DNA of 64,000 nucleotides from Chondrus crispus (Eukaryota; Rhodophyta; Florideophyceae; Gigartinales; Gigartinaceae): NCBI RefSeq assembly GCF_000350225.1, contig NW_005179026.1, positions 186,001 to 250,000 of the forward strand, read 5' to 3'. Shown piece by piece: positions 10,663 to 23,749 of this stretch (position 1 is its first letter; each line of letters starts with the position of its first letter). The notes under the pieces were generated by a model. It saw only the letters and a program-made list of their open reading frames with translations, ran no database searches and was not told where the DNA came from. The position numbers and the translations under genes were made by a program.

Positions 10663-11964
10663 ACAACAATTGCTGCTCTCTCGCGGATGGGCAATGCGAG
10701 GGTATCCGGAGTTCGAGGAGCGCAGAAGACAGCGTGCTTCACCTCATCGTCGTCTTGGTCGGGGTGAGCTACCACGCCACGAGCGCTGCTTTGATCACCA
10801 TCGCACGGGCTCGTCGTTTTCATACCTTGTTGAGTAAACTGCACGTCAGGCGTTTGCAAAAAATGGCCATGCTGTCAGGTTATAGGGCAAAGGCGGCTTA
10901 GTTTCCTACAACTACGCGCGTATCGTATGTAGAAAGGGGGCGCGGGTGAGGAAATGGACGACCATCAGCACGTAGGCCGGACGCAGACAGACAAAGGGAG
11001 GCGTTCACGAATCTAGACATACAAATGACGCTGCAAGCTTTGGTACCAATTGCGCCCGAGCCAGACGATGCGAACCCGCCGCGACAGATTATGGTGCCCC
11101 GGATTGCGGATTACTTCTACTGCACCCCCGGCCGTTACTGTCAGCTTATCCTGCGGGAGGTGGCGTCTCAATTGAACCCGCAAATCGATAGCTTCCGGAA
11201 GATGAGGCCTGACTCCTATGAGAAGATTAGCATAATGGGCCCCTCATTGGGTACGGCTCAGTGTTACGGCTTGACGTGTCGCAAAGTGCGACATGATTAG
11301 GTGTAGCTGGCGTCGGAGAGTATGGTTTGAATTTTGATGCTGATAATCTCTGCTGTTTGGGTAAACCTCTGGGTACCTTTCGCGGGCTTGATCGGACGAT
11401 TGGTATGAGATCGAATATGCTCACGCTTCCTTTCAGGATATTGGAGGTGTTTAAGTATGATGACCCTATTCTCGCCAGGACTACGCTTCCTAATGTCAGG
11501 GTCGCCAGTGAGGGAACTGTAGCAGGTCGGGGTGGTGATGTCGAAAGAACATGGCCCAAGCCGGCCTCAGGCTGAATATTCGGGGAGTTGAGGAATCCTT
11601 GCGGCAAATAGAAGGGTTGGAAGAGAACGAAGACTAGCGCGGCTCTAGATGAAATCCGGACATTGCATCTGCGAGCCCCGCGTCGAACGCACCACTAGGT
11701 CAGACTGGACTTTCTAATCCGCCATCCGATGCCGGCGGTAGAGAAAGAGGTCCCCCCACCGAAGTAGACCAACAGAGGGACTCGGAAGAAATTCCAAGAC
11801 GTGCGAAGCGTGCGTCTCTCTGTTCTCTCCCACAACGGGCAACAACCAAAAGGGAACAGAACGTCCCGTTCAGAGCGGGAGAGCCGGCAAAGCAAAAGCG
11901 AAGGTCTATATCTCGCAGTGTGACACATGTTCTAACCACAACAGGGGGAGGGCTTCCAGAATGA
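10663..11964. other. Spacer between copies A and B
   Basis: Not recognised as element sequence. It contains two adjoining plus-strand frames (listed next) and otherwise nothing I can name. This DNA continues after copy B at 28,251, as the CGCCA target duplication shows. Confidence 0.5.
11025..11573 (+). CDS. Unrecognised coding-like stretch (two frames)
   Basis: Two successive plus-strand frames, 11,025-11,300 and about 11,310-11,573, both look protein-like. The first has VPRIADYFYCTPGRYCQLI and MRPDSYEKISIMGPSLG; the second has NFDADNLCCLGKPLGTFRGL and LPFRILEVFKYDDPILA. They could be two exons or a broken gene. I recognise no family. The stretch lies in the DNA into which copy B inserted, so it may be an old host gene or part of an older element. 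Confidence 0.3.
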
Positions 11965-11969
11965 CGCCA
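11965..11969. repeat. Target-site duplication of copy B, left
   Basis: CGCCA directly before the 5' LTR, repeated as CGCCA directly after the 3' LTR at 28,246-28,250. This proves that the two LTRs belong to one insertion. Confidence 0.93.
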
Positions 11970-13024
11970 TGTAGTGCAATAATGGGCTCTACAGGGGGTG
12001 AAAAAGAAGGAAAATATTTGGATTTGGATATGAAAAGTAGTCCGGGTTGGGGGGGACACACGTGTGAATAATTGCACAGTTTTAATTTTTAATTATTTTA
12101 TTTAGTTAATTAGTTGGCATTAATTTTGCTGACACTAGATTAGATCTAGGATCTAGCGCCGCGAGCTACTGTGGAGGCTCCGGCGGGGCGATATATACCT
12201 TAGTCCTCTGACGACCAAGTCAGTAAAGGTAACCCGAGTTGCCAGAGTCTGATATCGCCTTGGTTGAAGTCCGTCTTTTACAAGACATTCCCTTTAACTA
12301 CAGATTACTTTATCCTTTGCGCTTGGGGTCCCCTTTTTTCCTTATCAATTTTCCTTTATTTCCCTATCCCTTTCTATTCCTAATTCTACCTAGTTTCCCT
12401 TATCTTGTGTTGGTGCCATCGGCCTCGGTTGCGACCGAACCGGTGTAGGTGTTTCGAGCCATCGGGCGACACAGTTGACGTAGCGCTGCTACTGTGACCC
12501 ATTTTCCGACGGAGACTGTTGCAACGACGTCTCCCTCGAAGGGCTCCGTCGCAGTACGAGCCAGTGTTGGTACCATCGGTGTCGGTTGCGACCGAACCGG
12601 TGTAGGTGTTTCGAGCCATCGGGCGGCACGGTTGACGCGCTGCTACTTTCATTTCATCCCGTCGGGCTGCGTTGCGACGCCCCCGTCGAAGGCCTTGTCG
12701 CGTCACAAGGTGTCTAAGAAGCTCAACGAGCATTGGCCTTACAACCCAGTGGAACCGGGGTACCTACGTACGCGCCCCACCCCACACTCGTCGAGCAGAT
12801 CTCTTCGCAAGTCTCTACCACACCGATCCCGGGCCGGGCTGTTTCTCTGTGCCCCCCGTATCAGGGATCTGAGCTACTACGAGTCGCAAGCTCGTTTAAA
12901 CGGAGAAGGGAGAGTCGGACACTCCGTAGCGCTGTGCCATCGGCAGATCTTCTTTTTGCTGCTGTTGTTGTTTTTGCTGGACCATCGGACCGCGGTCTCT
13001 GCCCGACAGACGCATTGCACTACA
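11970..13024 (+). repeat. Copy B: 5' LTR (family 1)
   Basis: 1,055 bp with ends TGTAGTGCAAT and ATTGCACTACA. A GC-rich block around 12,150-12,190 leads to a TATA-like TATATA at 12,192. Downstream, a unit starting GTGTTGGTGCCATCGG is repeated in tandem at 12,407 and 12,564 (157 bp apart). The 3' LTR is nearly the same. Confidence 0.95.
12192..12197 (+). promoter_or_regulatory. Probable TATA box of LTR family 1
   Basis: TATATA just after the GC-rich GGCGGGGCG, conserved in the 3' LTR of copy B (27,409-27,414) and, in near form, in the LTRs of A and C. Position about 220 bp into the LTR fits a U3/R promoter. Inferred from sequence only. Confidence 0.5.
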
Positions 13025-13028
13025 AAAG

Positions 13029-13046
13029 TGGTCTCCGGACCTAGAA
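13029..13046 (+). other. Copy B: primer-binding site
   Basis: TGGTCTCCGGACCTAGAA begins 4 bases after the LTR. One-base variants lie at the same place in copy C (25,521-25,538, minus) and in the second-family element at 61,513. The complement ends in ACCA and has C at the first base of the inferred T-stem 3' strand, as a tRNA 3' end should. The tRNA identity is not determined. Confidence 0.75.
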
Positions 13047-13191
13047 TTTTGCGTACTGGAGACCCGACTTAGAAATTGCGTAAGCTGAAAAGAACTACAG
13101 GAGTTTTCTCTGCGACGTAAGTCTATTCAGGTGCTGTAGCGTTTTCCATTTTTTTCTTTGTGTTAAGTTAGATTCTTTTTTGAAACGAACC

Positions 13192-14061
13192 ATGTCGACC
13201 AGCGCACCCGGGGACGTCGGTCCCGGGGCGAGCAGAGTCGGATCGGCAAGGGCGTCGAGGATCCCGCGAGGTCCTCGCACCCGAAGCCAGGCCAATACGG
13301 CCACGGATCCCGAAGGTCAAGAATCCCCGACGGGGATTGACGCCGACAAGGATAATCTATCCTACAGGTTCGAGAAGATGGGTGAGAAAATTCGCCAAGA
13401 GATGACGAAAAATCTCGAGGCTGAATTAGCCCTCGTCCGGAAGCAACTGGAGTTGCAAGCATCCGAGTTCCACGCCGTTTTAGGAGAACTATCAGCTCGA
13501 GTGGATCTCGTCGAGAAGGAGCGAGGTGAGGCAACCGACGGTCTGGAGCCGGAGGTCCTAGCTTCGTTGAAAAGTTCGGTCAAGGACGCAAGGCGCGACG
13601 CGAATCAAGCTTTGGAGTCCTTGGGGAAATTTAGAAACAGTATCGACGACAAGTTTGACCGTGCCGCCCATCGCCTCAAGGACTTCGAACAGGTCGCCGG
13701 GCAAGAGCCGCTCCCAACGGGTCGAGAAGGCGACCGTCGATCGAAGAAGGACAAGGCCGCGGTACAGCGGAGTTCCAAGTCGAAGACTTCGAAGAAGAAT
13801 CTGCGACGCAGGAGCAAGAGTCACTGTAGTGACGAGCCGGAGGACCAAGACTCAATGACCGAGTCGAATGGCCTTTCCGAAGATGGTGACGACGGTTTGT
13901 CGAACCATGCCAGCGATTCCGAACATCGTTCAGAGGAAGGGAAAGGAATTTCGCGGGGCAAGAAAATTACCTCCAGACGGGGCGGGATAACTTCGTCCGC
14001 CTCGCGGAGAGACAAGGACGCGGAGCCCGAAGATGTCGCAACGCGGCGCGGGCCGCGATGA
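13192..14061 (+). pseudogene. Copy B: gag, N-terminal part
   Basis: First ATG after the primer site. About 290 codons rich in Glu, Lys, Arg and Ser with a long predicted coiled coil (roughly residues 55-170) and a basic/acidic low-complexity end. Copy C carries the same protein start (MASSQPKDVGPG versus MSTSAPGDVGPG). Structural protein of the virus-like particle. Fossil. Confidence 0.85.
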
Positions 14062-14067
14062 AAGGAG

Positions 14068-15477
14068 TTGGAGGAGCTGAATCCGACCAACTACCTCTTC
14101 AGGAAATTACTTTCGTACCGAACGTACCGTTTGCGGAACCCACAGACATATTTGTCAAGTTCCCAGCGGACCGCCGTGCGAAAAATCAGGAGAGATATTC
14201 CGCCTAAGGTGAAGAAGGACAACACGTTCACAGGTGAGGACGGGGTTCTTGTGTTGGATTTTTTGGCAAAATTAGTTCAAGAGTTTGATACTCAAGAAAT
14301 GAACGAGGGGAAAGCGATCCGCTTGTTGCCCGAATTTCTAAGTGGCGTCGCCTTGAGACAGTACACTTCGGTGTCTCAGACGGCCGGGTCCCATTAAGGA
14401 AAGATATCCGTTTGGCCGGAGGCCGTACAGTGGTTGTTGAGCAGTTTCGCAACCGAAGAGGCGATCCGTCAAGCCGTGCTCGCATTGCGAGAGGTTCAGC
14501 AAAGACCGTCTGAAGACGACATGGAATTTTATATCCGTCTGACGGACGCGAGCAATCGATGTGGAAACGTATATTCGATGGAAGAACAAATGACGATGTT
14601 TATTGAAGGACTCGATTCGAGTATCAAGCCGATGGTATCTCAATACCGACAAGACAATCGGGACGTTTCGTTTTTGAGACTTGTTAATTACGCGAAGGCG
14701 CATGGCTCGGCGAGCCGCGCTAAGGACAAGAAGACCAAGAAGGTCACGATTCAGACGCCGTCGACGATCAGGGGCGGTAAGAAGCCGAGGGCTTCTTATC
14801 CCGGTCGCAAAAGTCACACCGCCGTCCATTTGGCCGAGTCCATTTCCGCGTCAGATGAGTGCGGTGCGCACGGAGACAGCGAAAGTCAGTACGGAGGAGC
14901 ATTGGTAGCCGAAGGCAATTTTATTGAGCCATCGGAGGGCTACGGACACGAGGACTACGGGGCAAGCCGGTCGTCAACTCTACCGACGCCCACGTACACG
15001 ACGGAGTCGTTTTCAGAGCCCACGGATCCCGTGATGACGTTCCGGGGGCGCGGCCACACGCCGGCGGCGCGCATTCCGATGGAGGACAAGGGTACGACGT
15101 TTCGAAGGCCAGACTGGATGGGGAGGCCGCAACATCAAGGAAGGCCGCCGGCCCGTGGAGGACCTAGGCCGCAATATCCCGTCAAGACGCACGGACTGGT
15201 GTGCTATCATTGTTATGAAAAGGGGCACGCCGCACCAACGTGCATACTTTCCCTCCGGGAAATGCATCGAGTTTTGGAAAATTATGAGGCGTTGTCTCCG
15301 ATGGAGAGGTTAGGAATACCATCGACGAGCTACCTGAAGGTCAAGAATTGGTTCGATTCGCAGACGGCGAGCACGCCGAGTGCTTCAACGACGAGGGTGA
15401 ACCAACCCTTCAGAGGGCCCACCGCGGGGCCCGCGTCGTCGGACGTGAGAAGGGTCCCGCAGCGGCAGGAAAAATAG
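14068..15477 (+). pseudogene. Copy B: gag capsid and nucleocapsid region
   Basis: Capsid-like block (LLPEFLSGVALRQYTSVSQT; EEQMTMFIEGLDSSIKPMV) typical of the Ty3/gypsy gag core, a basic linker, and a zinc knuckle CYHCYEKGHAAPTC (CX2CX4HX4C) near 15,200-15,243 that binds element RNA. Copy C matches the first half. Broken. Confidence 0.85.
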
Positions 15478-16295
15478 AGAGGGGAATCTCGCATGAGCCG
15501 CAAGAGGCACAGGGTCGACGTACTGTGCCCGGGGCTCAGCCCCGTTCCCCGTCTCTAAAGGAAATTTTTGGCCCCGATGAGGAGGTTGATGTGTGGGTGG
15601 ATAAGCGCAAAGGGCCAGCTCAAGTCAAGAAAATTTTGAGCCGAGCCAGAGATCATCCGTTGGAAGAAGTTCGAAGACCCTGGTACAGGGTTAAGCGAAG
15701 GGAGTGTCCCGAGAAGATTTTGGTTCTTGCGCGAAAAAACTATAAAGTTTACGTGGACATTGGACCAATAGTTGGATTGATGAGCCGGGTGTTGTCTGTA
15801 TTAGACACCGGCGCGGGACCAAACCTTGTGCGAAAATCGAAACTCCCGGCTGGAATGGAATCTCTAGTGTCCTACGGACCGACCCAAGACATTGGCGACG
15901 CGAATAACAGGCCACTCCAGACTCTCGGAACCATGAAGATGCCAGTGAGACTTGGACGATTTGTGGCTGCCGCCGAGTTTATTGTATGCGAAAAACTAGC
16001 CGTCTCGCTAATTCTAGGCGCGGACTACTGTGACCGGTTTGTGGAAGCAATTTATCCAAGGAAGAAAACGGTTGAGTTGGCGGATTTCTCGGAGGTTCCG
16101 ATAGTTAGGCGGTTCTCGACGAGAATAGGAAAGAAGAATCTCGTCCCGGGAGAGGACGAGAACGATGGAAAGGTGGAGCGAATTTCCCCTAAGGTGAAAG
16201 CGGTAAGAGCCACGACTATCGAGCTAGGGACGCAACACGTCGTGGAATGCACCTCGAAGAGGGCGGGCTTGGTTGTGGTTCAGCCGTATCCGTAG
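15348..16295 (+). pseudogene. Copy B: protease region
   Basis: Overlaps the gag end in another frame. Holds the aspartic protease active site LSVLDTGAGPNLV and ILGADYCDRFVEAIYP, then the post-protease spacer KAVRATTIELGTQHVVECTS, which corresponds to the very first bases of the window in copy A. It would cut the gag-pol polyprotein. Fossil. Confidence 0.88.
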
Positions 16296-17999
16296 TTGTA
16301 CGAAAGGCACGGGTTGACGTGCACGAATGGTGTCGTTCAGGTTGAGCCTGACAGGCCATTTCGTTTACTCGTTGCGAATTTTAGGACGTATTCTGTCAGA
16401 GTGCAAAAAGGCCAGGTGGTGGCAGAATTATTACCGCATCCGAGAGCCGCGCTCGAGAGCAAAACCACCATTGGTGAAGTTCTCGGAATTCAAGAAAGGA
16501 AGAAAGACAATTTTCCTAATTCCACCGAGGCGCCTACGGGCGAGACAAGATGCGAACCGTCGGATCAAGCGCGCGAGGACCAGCCAGAAGAACGGTCGGC
16601 AGGGCTCTCCGCGTCGGCATCTACGAAGCCGCAACGCAGGATTGAGCCGCCACCGCCGGACGTGGAGGACCTCGACCTGAGCCACGTCCCGGACCGGCTG
16701 CGCGAGCAGTTCCGTCAGATGTTGAAGAAGTATTCAAGGATGTGGGATGGGAGGCTTGGTGAAATTAATACCACAGTCCATCGGATCGAGTTGATCCCCG
16801 AGACTCGTCCCATCGCACAAGCCCCGTATCGGGCCGGGCCTAAAGCCCGCGAAGTAGAAGATGCAGAGGTGCAGAAGATGTTACAGGCAGGAGTGATAGA
16901 ACCAGCGCAGTCAAAATGGGCGTCGCCCGTGTTGCTGGTGCCCAAGCCGGACGGGTCAATGCGTTTTTGCGTAGATTACGGCAGGCTGAACGCAGTGACG
17001 GTGAAGGACACGTACCCTTTACCACGCATGGATGAGTGTCTAGACTCGCTTGGTGACACCAAGGTTTTCTCCGCGTTGGACGCGATTTCGGGATATTGGC
17101 AGATGCCTATCCCTGAGCGCGACCGCGACAAGACCGCATTTTCGTGTCACTCAGGTCTGTATCGCTTCTCAAGAATGCCCTTCGGGCTAACCAACGCGCC
17201 AGCGACGTTCCAGAGAGCAATGGATATCCTGCTCTCCCCGTTCCGTTGGAAATGCTGTTTGGTGTATCTGGACGACATACTAATTTTTAGCAAGTCGTGG
17301 GAGGAGCACATCGTGCATGTGGATGAAATACTTTCCGTATTGGAAACGGCAGGTGTCAAGCTCAAGCTTCGCAAGTGCGAATTTTTCGTGGAAAAGATCA
17401 AGCACCTGGGCCACGTCGTCCGCCCAGGTACTCTAGAAGTCGATGTCGCGCGAACCGCCGCGTTGGAACAAGTGCGGTACCCGCGAACACAGACACAGCT
17501 TAGAAGCTTCCTGGGACTTTGCAATGTCTACCGCAGGTTCGTTCCGCATTATGCGAAAATTGCGCAGCCTCTAAACCAACTGTTGAAGAAAGGACAACCG
17601 GTCCAGTTGGACGGATTCGACGAACCATGCAAGAAAGCTTTTCATAAGCTCAAGGACGCCATCCTGGCACCGCCAGTGTTGGCGCTGGCGAAGAAGGACC
17701 TACCATACTCGGTAGATACCGATGCAAGCGACTATCAAATCGGCGCTGTATTATTTCAAACACACCCGGATGCGCAACGCAAACCCATCGGGTTCTTTTC
17801 AAGAACGTTAGCCGCACCAGAGAAAAACTATTCTGTATCAGAAAAAGAATGTCTAGCGGTAATTTGGGCCGTACAGACTTTAAGACCATATCTATATGGC
17901 GAGCACTTCATCGTGCATACCGACCATGCCTCATTGAGGTGGTTGATGAACGTAACCGACCCCAGCGGGAGATTAATCCGATGGAGGCTACGCCCCTAG
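16296..17999 (+). pseudogene. Copy B: reverse transcriptase and RNase H region
   Basis: Same architecture as copy A 16-1,830: spacer, linker, RT (RFCVDYGRLNAVTVKDTYPL; YLDDILIFSKSWEEH), connection, RNase H motifs VDTDASDYQIGAVLF, SVSEKECLAVIWAV and VHTDHASLRWLM. About 80-87% identical to A in the RT part and much closer after about 17,690. Confidence 0.93.
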
Positions 18000-18119
18000 G
18001 AATTTGATTTCGAAATCAAGTACAAGAAGGGCAAGGTTAACAGCCAAGCTGATGCCCTGTCAAGATTACGGACCGCAGGAGAAACCGTCGACGAAATCGA
18101 CGACGAAATCCCATGCTTT

Positions 18120-19322
18120 ATGGCCAAACCGGCCGAGGGTACAGTGGAGGACGAGGAAAGTTTTGACGCGATAGACGACATCCTCGCTCTTGAGGGGTGG
18201 ACCGCCCCTGATCGCCTCGATCAATTCCAAGCTGTCACTCCGGAGGAGCTCATTCGCGAGCAAGCCGTCGACCCCTTCTGCAATCGCATCAAGGAAGAAA
18301 TGGACGCCGGAAAGGTGAGAACATTCAGCATGGAGACCGAGGAACTCGAAGGAACTCTATGCCGTACCGCGGCGGAGTTTGTACAAGTGGTGATACCACA
18401 ATCGTTAAGGGACCGCGTCCTAGGGTTGAGCCACTACGCAAAATTGGCAGGCCACCCCGGAGGCAGGAAACTTTACAAGACATTGAGAAGATATTTTTAT
18501 TGGCCTACGATGGCCCTAGACTGCTATGCAGTCGCGAAGAATTGCGCCGCATGCGCGCGGGAAAGGGTGAAGTTAAAAAAAAACACGAAGGAAATGAAGC
18601 TGTTCACGCCCAAAGCCCCGCTGGAGTTTGTCGCCATCGACATCCTCGGCGAGCTAATTACAACTAAGCAAAGAAATCGGTATATTCACGTGATCAGCGA
18701 TCGATACTCGAAACTGGTACGAACCGTACCGTTGAAGAAGATATCAGCTGCGCACATCGCACAAGCCTTCGTTCACCATTGGGTATTCGTGTACGGACCG
18801 CCGGTCAAGCTGCTGTCCGACAATGGAACACAGTTCACGGCCCGGTTCTTTCAGAACGTCTGTCGAATTCTCGGCATACGCAATGTGTTCACGACTACGT
18901 ACCACCCGCAAGCCAACGGCCAAGTTGAGAGATTTAACAGCACGCTGACTTCCGCGTTGCGAAAATATGTTGGAGAGCATCCCAAGGACTGGGACCTATT
19001 TAGCGACGCTGTGACGTTCGCATACAACACGCGAGTTCATCGAACTACGAACATCGCGCCTTTCGAGCTGGTGTTAGCTCGGGCGCCGAGAAGCATTGCG
19101 TTACAAGCGCAGCCAAGTTTGGAAGCATTTAGCTCGAATCGAGCGTACTACCTGAAATGGCAGTCGTGGTTGGAAAGCGTGATGAAAGGCGCTGATAAGA
19201 GCCTGCGAAAAGAACAAGCGCGCTACAAGCGAAACTTTGACGCAAGGCTTCGCAAGCCGAAGTATGACATCCCTTCAGAATCCTACGTTTTCCTCCGGAA
19301 GGAACAGGGGACTGCAACATAA
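18120..19322 (+). pseudogene. Copy B: integrase region
   Basis: H2C2 zinc finger (HYAKLAGHPGGRKLYKTL with CAAC), DDE core (AIDILGEL; LLSDNGTQF; HPQANGQVERFN) and the gypsy integrase C-terminal block. 400 codons. Near-identical to copy A 2,122-3,110. Confidence 0.92.
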
Positions 19323-19538
19323 CCTAGACACAAGCTGGCACAAGTTGCCACGGGACCGTATGCAGTCAAGAAATCAGATAAGAACACGGTTGTCATCGCC
19401 ATAGGCGACCAAGAAAAGCGCGGGTCGCGAGATAGAGTCAAATTAGCCCCTAGTCCCATGGACTACATGCCGATATCAGGCCTATGACAGGCTGTACAGT
19501 TCCTCAGCGGACGCGAGGGGAATCAAGAACGCGACGCG

Positions 19539-19931
19539 ATGGAGAGTGAGGAAGGTCCTCCCACGCGAGCGCAGATGTTAGAGGACGAGGAAGATGTTGT
19601 CAGTCGAAACCCGTCAGCGGAGATACCGCAAGACCTACGGAGGACAACTAACTCAGAAGAGTTGGAGGAGTCGGAAAATCTTCAGGAGGGGGAAGAAAGT
19701 AACCCAGGACGTGAGGAAGAAAATGAGAATGCCGAGTACGTGATAGAAAAGATCATCGATCACGGGTATCAAGATGAGGATTTAGTCCCCAGGGTGAAAT
19801 GGTATGGATATGAGACGAAGGACGCGACGTTGGAACCAGTCGCGCAATTTCCGCGCAGCGCCGTGGTGAGATATTTCCGAAGGAAGAAGTTATCCTTGCC
19901 GCCGCAAGTCGGACGCGCCCAAGCGGGGTAA
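19539..19931 (+). pseudogene. Copy B: C-terminal chromodomain
   Basis: Acidic linker followed by EYVIEKIIDHGYQDEDLV, WYGYETKDAT and a basic tail YFRRKKLSLPPQVG. Same chromodomain as in copy A, more diverged than the integrase core. Confidence 0.87.
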
Positions 19932-22900
19932 CACCCGTTGGGATGTCGTCAAGTTGGAATTGGTACTTTGAGACGCGGCGCGAAGACAGCCAAGAGTGGT
20001 GCTCACAAGAGTCTGGAAGCGCGAGAAGATGGAGAGGGCAGATGTGCGAAGGGGGAAACTCAGAGTGAGGCGTGCCAGAAAAGCAAAGGTCGGAGTCCAG
20101 TTAAAGGATGGAGCGGATACGCGATTCGTGTTCAAGGCGTTAGAGAGATAGGGGATTCCCTGAGGAGGCACGGAGTCTACAGGATCACCCCCACGCGTCA
20201 TCAACGGACAGAGAAGGAATGACGTTTGAATCAGCGGTCCGCACCAGTGAAGCGTAATTTAATCCAAAAACATGGATGGGTCGCCAGTGGGCTGTCAAAC
20301 GATCGGTATAAGTCGTAGACGGAGCTCCAGCCAGTCTCCGAAAAACTAACTATAATTCAGGGAATTGCCCACACTTGTACGAAATGTTGTTGGCAATTTT
20401 CACACCGACCGCATACACACTCAAGACTTGCCACAGGCGAAGCCATGACCGATTGCACCCAAGGGCACTTTCCCGGTTCACTTGCAGCGCGTACAGTCCG
20501 CTCGATGAGCGACAAGATGATTCCACAATGACCATGACCGCCCTGACACGCCGACACTACGGGCAACTGCACTGCCACGTACAAGGGCTGAGGATATCCG
20601 TCCCTTTTCTGAGTCGATCGAAGAAGGCACAAGACTCCTGCCGATGGCAACACAGGGTCACGAGCTCGCGTGTTACGCGTCATATCTATCCACCGACTTC
20701 GTCATCGAGGGGGACACTAATGTGTTATCACGGGGGCACGGAGGGGTTTAGTCGCGCCTACACTTGACCTGCGCCACGAACAACCTACTTACCAGCCTGC
20801 CACCAGAACCTTTTCCTTTCTTTTGTTTTTGATATTGTTTGTGTATTTATTTTTGTTTTGTGACGTACAGAACGCGAACCCCACGTCGCGAACGACGACG
20901 AACAAGATTTTCGACGTCAATCCATCAAGGTCCCCAGACCAAGTCAGAGCGGCGACCCGACGATCGCCATCGAAGAACAATGCGGTGTGCACACCGAGAA
21001 GGAGAACGAGTTCCTTTGCTTTGTTTCTCGTCACACAAAGGCGTTACGCCACGATGTTTCGCCTTTCTACCATGAGGGCTCTTTTGTACACGCGAACGGA
21101 GAGGAGTCCGAGGGACCGGAGTTAACTCGGCAACCGAAGATCGCGCTCGTCATGAGAATCCACTCCCACGAAACTGCCTAGCCGCCAGCTACCCTGTTTT
21201 ACTACCAACGGCATTGCTAACAGCAGCTAGAGCTGTCAAGCTCAGAAAGAGAGCGAAATGGGGGATTTGTCCGCGGAAAGGAGACCAGGACGACTGGAGT
21301 GTTTGGAGGCAAAAATTGCTGTGTAAGAGATCGAGGGAGGTAATCCCGAATGACGATGTCCAAGTGACTGTCACTGCATGCCTGGGGGGGCCCCAGTACG
21401 ACGAAGATCGATCCAGTTCTTTTTGATGACCTACCCTTACCTCGCGACTATTCACATGCGCCGACTTCCGTGTTCACGTCCGCGGAGCACAGGAGGAAAA
21501 GAACAACAAAAGAGAGATGGGAAACGAATTGTGATATTTTTATCATCACTCGATGAGCCTTTTGCTGACGACCCGGCTGCTTCCTGTAACGACGACGGAC
21601 GTCTAGTTCACATTTTCGTTCACACCCCGAGTGAATTATCATGCTGCTCCCCTCCTTACCTTTTCCTATTTTTTTGAACAACTTGCTACCTTGTTACTTT
21701 TCCGTCCCTCCTACTCCTCTGCTTTTCTATTGTCATCCTGTTTTCTTCGTGCTGTTGTCATTTTTTTGGGAAGACAAGTCACGCAGACACACCGGATTAG
21801 GAGTATCGAAAGGAAGTCTATTTTAAGGAAGAACCCCGCGTTGAGGGGAAACAAGAAGCTGGAGAATAGCCTTAGAGAGACCCTGCAGGGGAAGCTCCAC
21901 GCGCGACGTAACGACGTACACCGCCGGTGGTCGAGGCTGTGATAGACCCCTGGTCGACTGAGGCACCATGCAGGGACATTCAGACTTGTGAAGACAGGCG
22001 TCGTCCTTTCTGGGGACAAGAGGAGGACCATGGAAGAATCGAGAAAGTCGGATCGCTCCTGTGCCCTACTAAGGATCCGCGCATGACACATCTCGAGACA
22101 CAAAAAAAGAGAGGGTAACATAGAGCCGAGAAAAGAACTAAGGGAATGGCACCGACTACTCCCATACTGTTTCAGGTCTTGCAAAGCACTGTATCTATCA
22201 CTGCACTAATTTTGACCTCCGCACTCGCCCGCGTCGACTTAGAATTATTTCCATTTTTTTGACGGGACTATGCTACTGAGTCGAAGTCAAGGGAACATTC
22301 GGAAGAGAAATTTTATTGGTGCCCTCTAAGGACTCAAGGTTACGCCAGCTAAACGTACACGGCCTACGTTGTTTCTCTCTTTCCAGAGTTATACCGTGTG
22401 TGGGGCTGTCAGTGCAGGCCGGGACGAAAGTGAGAAGGAATGTGTGAAGGAACCAATTGCGCTCGACGCTATGAGACCATCGGAGGAGATGAAGGGTGAA
22501 GTGGACATTTTACCTTGGAGGAATTGTACAGTGTACCTCAAAATTTTGTTGTCGTCTCCTCTCGGCGAGCTTGACTGAGTGACCGAACGCGGCAATAATT
22601 CATTTTTATTTTCGTTGTGAAATCCCGAACTCACCCGCGTCTCTCAGAAGTCAACAATAATGAGCTTTGCAAACGAAGAGCCGAGGCCGTGTAGCGTCGT
22701 CACAATGACAAGGATCCGTGTGAGACTGAGTTGGGAAAGGATGAGAAAAAGAGAAGGAAAGGCAAGAATAGAAACAGGAGCTCGACCGTAAAAGAGGAGG
22801 TAACCGAGGGCCGTTTTGTACGCGGCCTGCTCGACGATGGGAAAAGGGATGCTTATGAAGAGGGGGAATGCAAAGGGACGACAGATACGCAGAGGATTCA

Positions 22901-22967
22901 CCTTTCATTAATCCTAAAGGGGAACGGAGGTGAAGATGGACATGAGGGGTCCGCCGCAGATGGCAGA
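19932..22967. other. Copy B: long non-coding 3' region
   Basis: 3 kb without a recognisable protein. T-rich runs at 20,800-20,870 and 21,650-21,780 parallel those in copy A. No counterpart of the sulfotransferase fragment was found. Confidence 0.6.
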
Positions 22968-23723
22968 TCAAGGGAGCGGAACACCGGAGGATCTTTCCTT
23001 CGGCAGAGAAGTAATCATGCGGGCTAGGACTCGTAGGTCCTCCACAGTTGCACCCCGAAGGGCCTCTACCTCCACGCCGTGATCGCGAAGAAGGCGATGA
23101 TAGACGCCAGCGGCGGCGTTGTTTTCTTTAGGAATTGAGGGTGACGGGGGATCTAAGGCAGGCGTGACGATGGGTTCCTCACGTACAGGGGAAGTCTGAC
23201 GTGGGGTCGGACCCACGTCAGACGGCGGCACTTCCCGGACTGATAGGGGTTCAGTTGAGTTTGTTGAGGGACACACGACGCGAGGAGGACTTTCGCGTGT
23301 GGATGGACACACCGGAGGGGGGCGTGGCAGTGAAAGAACCGGCTGAGGTGGAATTGCAGGCAAAGACTGCTCGGTGAGACAAGGCGTTGGGGACTGTACG
23401 TCCGGCGTGGAAGGTTGGACCGCGGAACGAGGAGACGAAGGGCCGGACGGTCGAGAGCACACGCTCTCTGCACGAGGGTCCACGCCTCGCTCGGGAACCG
23501 CGTCGGGGATGGGGATTTGATTCCCGAACTGTCGACTCAGTAGAGCTTCTGAGGACGAACACAACGTCGACGTCCAGGGGTTAAACCAGACGAAATCACC
23601 CGCCGCGCTGTGACTACGTCCGGGAGAAAAGGAGGTACGTCGCTTTGCGAAGGAGCGGGAAGAGTTGTAAGGGGGAACGCTGTCCCAGTCGATCTGCCTA
23701 ATCTTGTCGAGCAGTGAGTGCAA
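22968..23723 (-). pseudogene. Copy B: antisense third gene, C-terminal part
   Basis: 251-codon minus-strand frame matching copy A 7,409-8,347 (ELHSLLDKI, NSSRSF, FNPWT, LSRQFGNQ, VEALRGATVEDLRVLARMIT). The Pro/Ser-rich middle is diverged. The N-terminal part lies on the other side of the nested copy C (26,690-27,060). Confidence 0.65.
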
Positions 23724-23749
23724 CTCGAGGTCGGTCCTCTGGACGCAGA

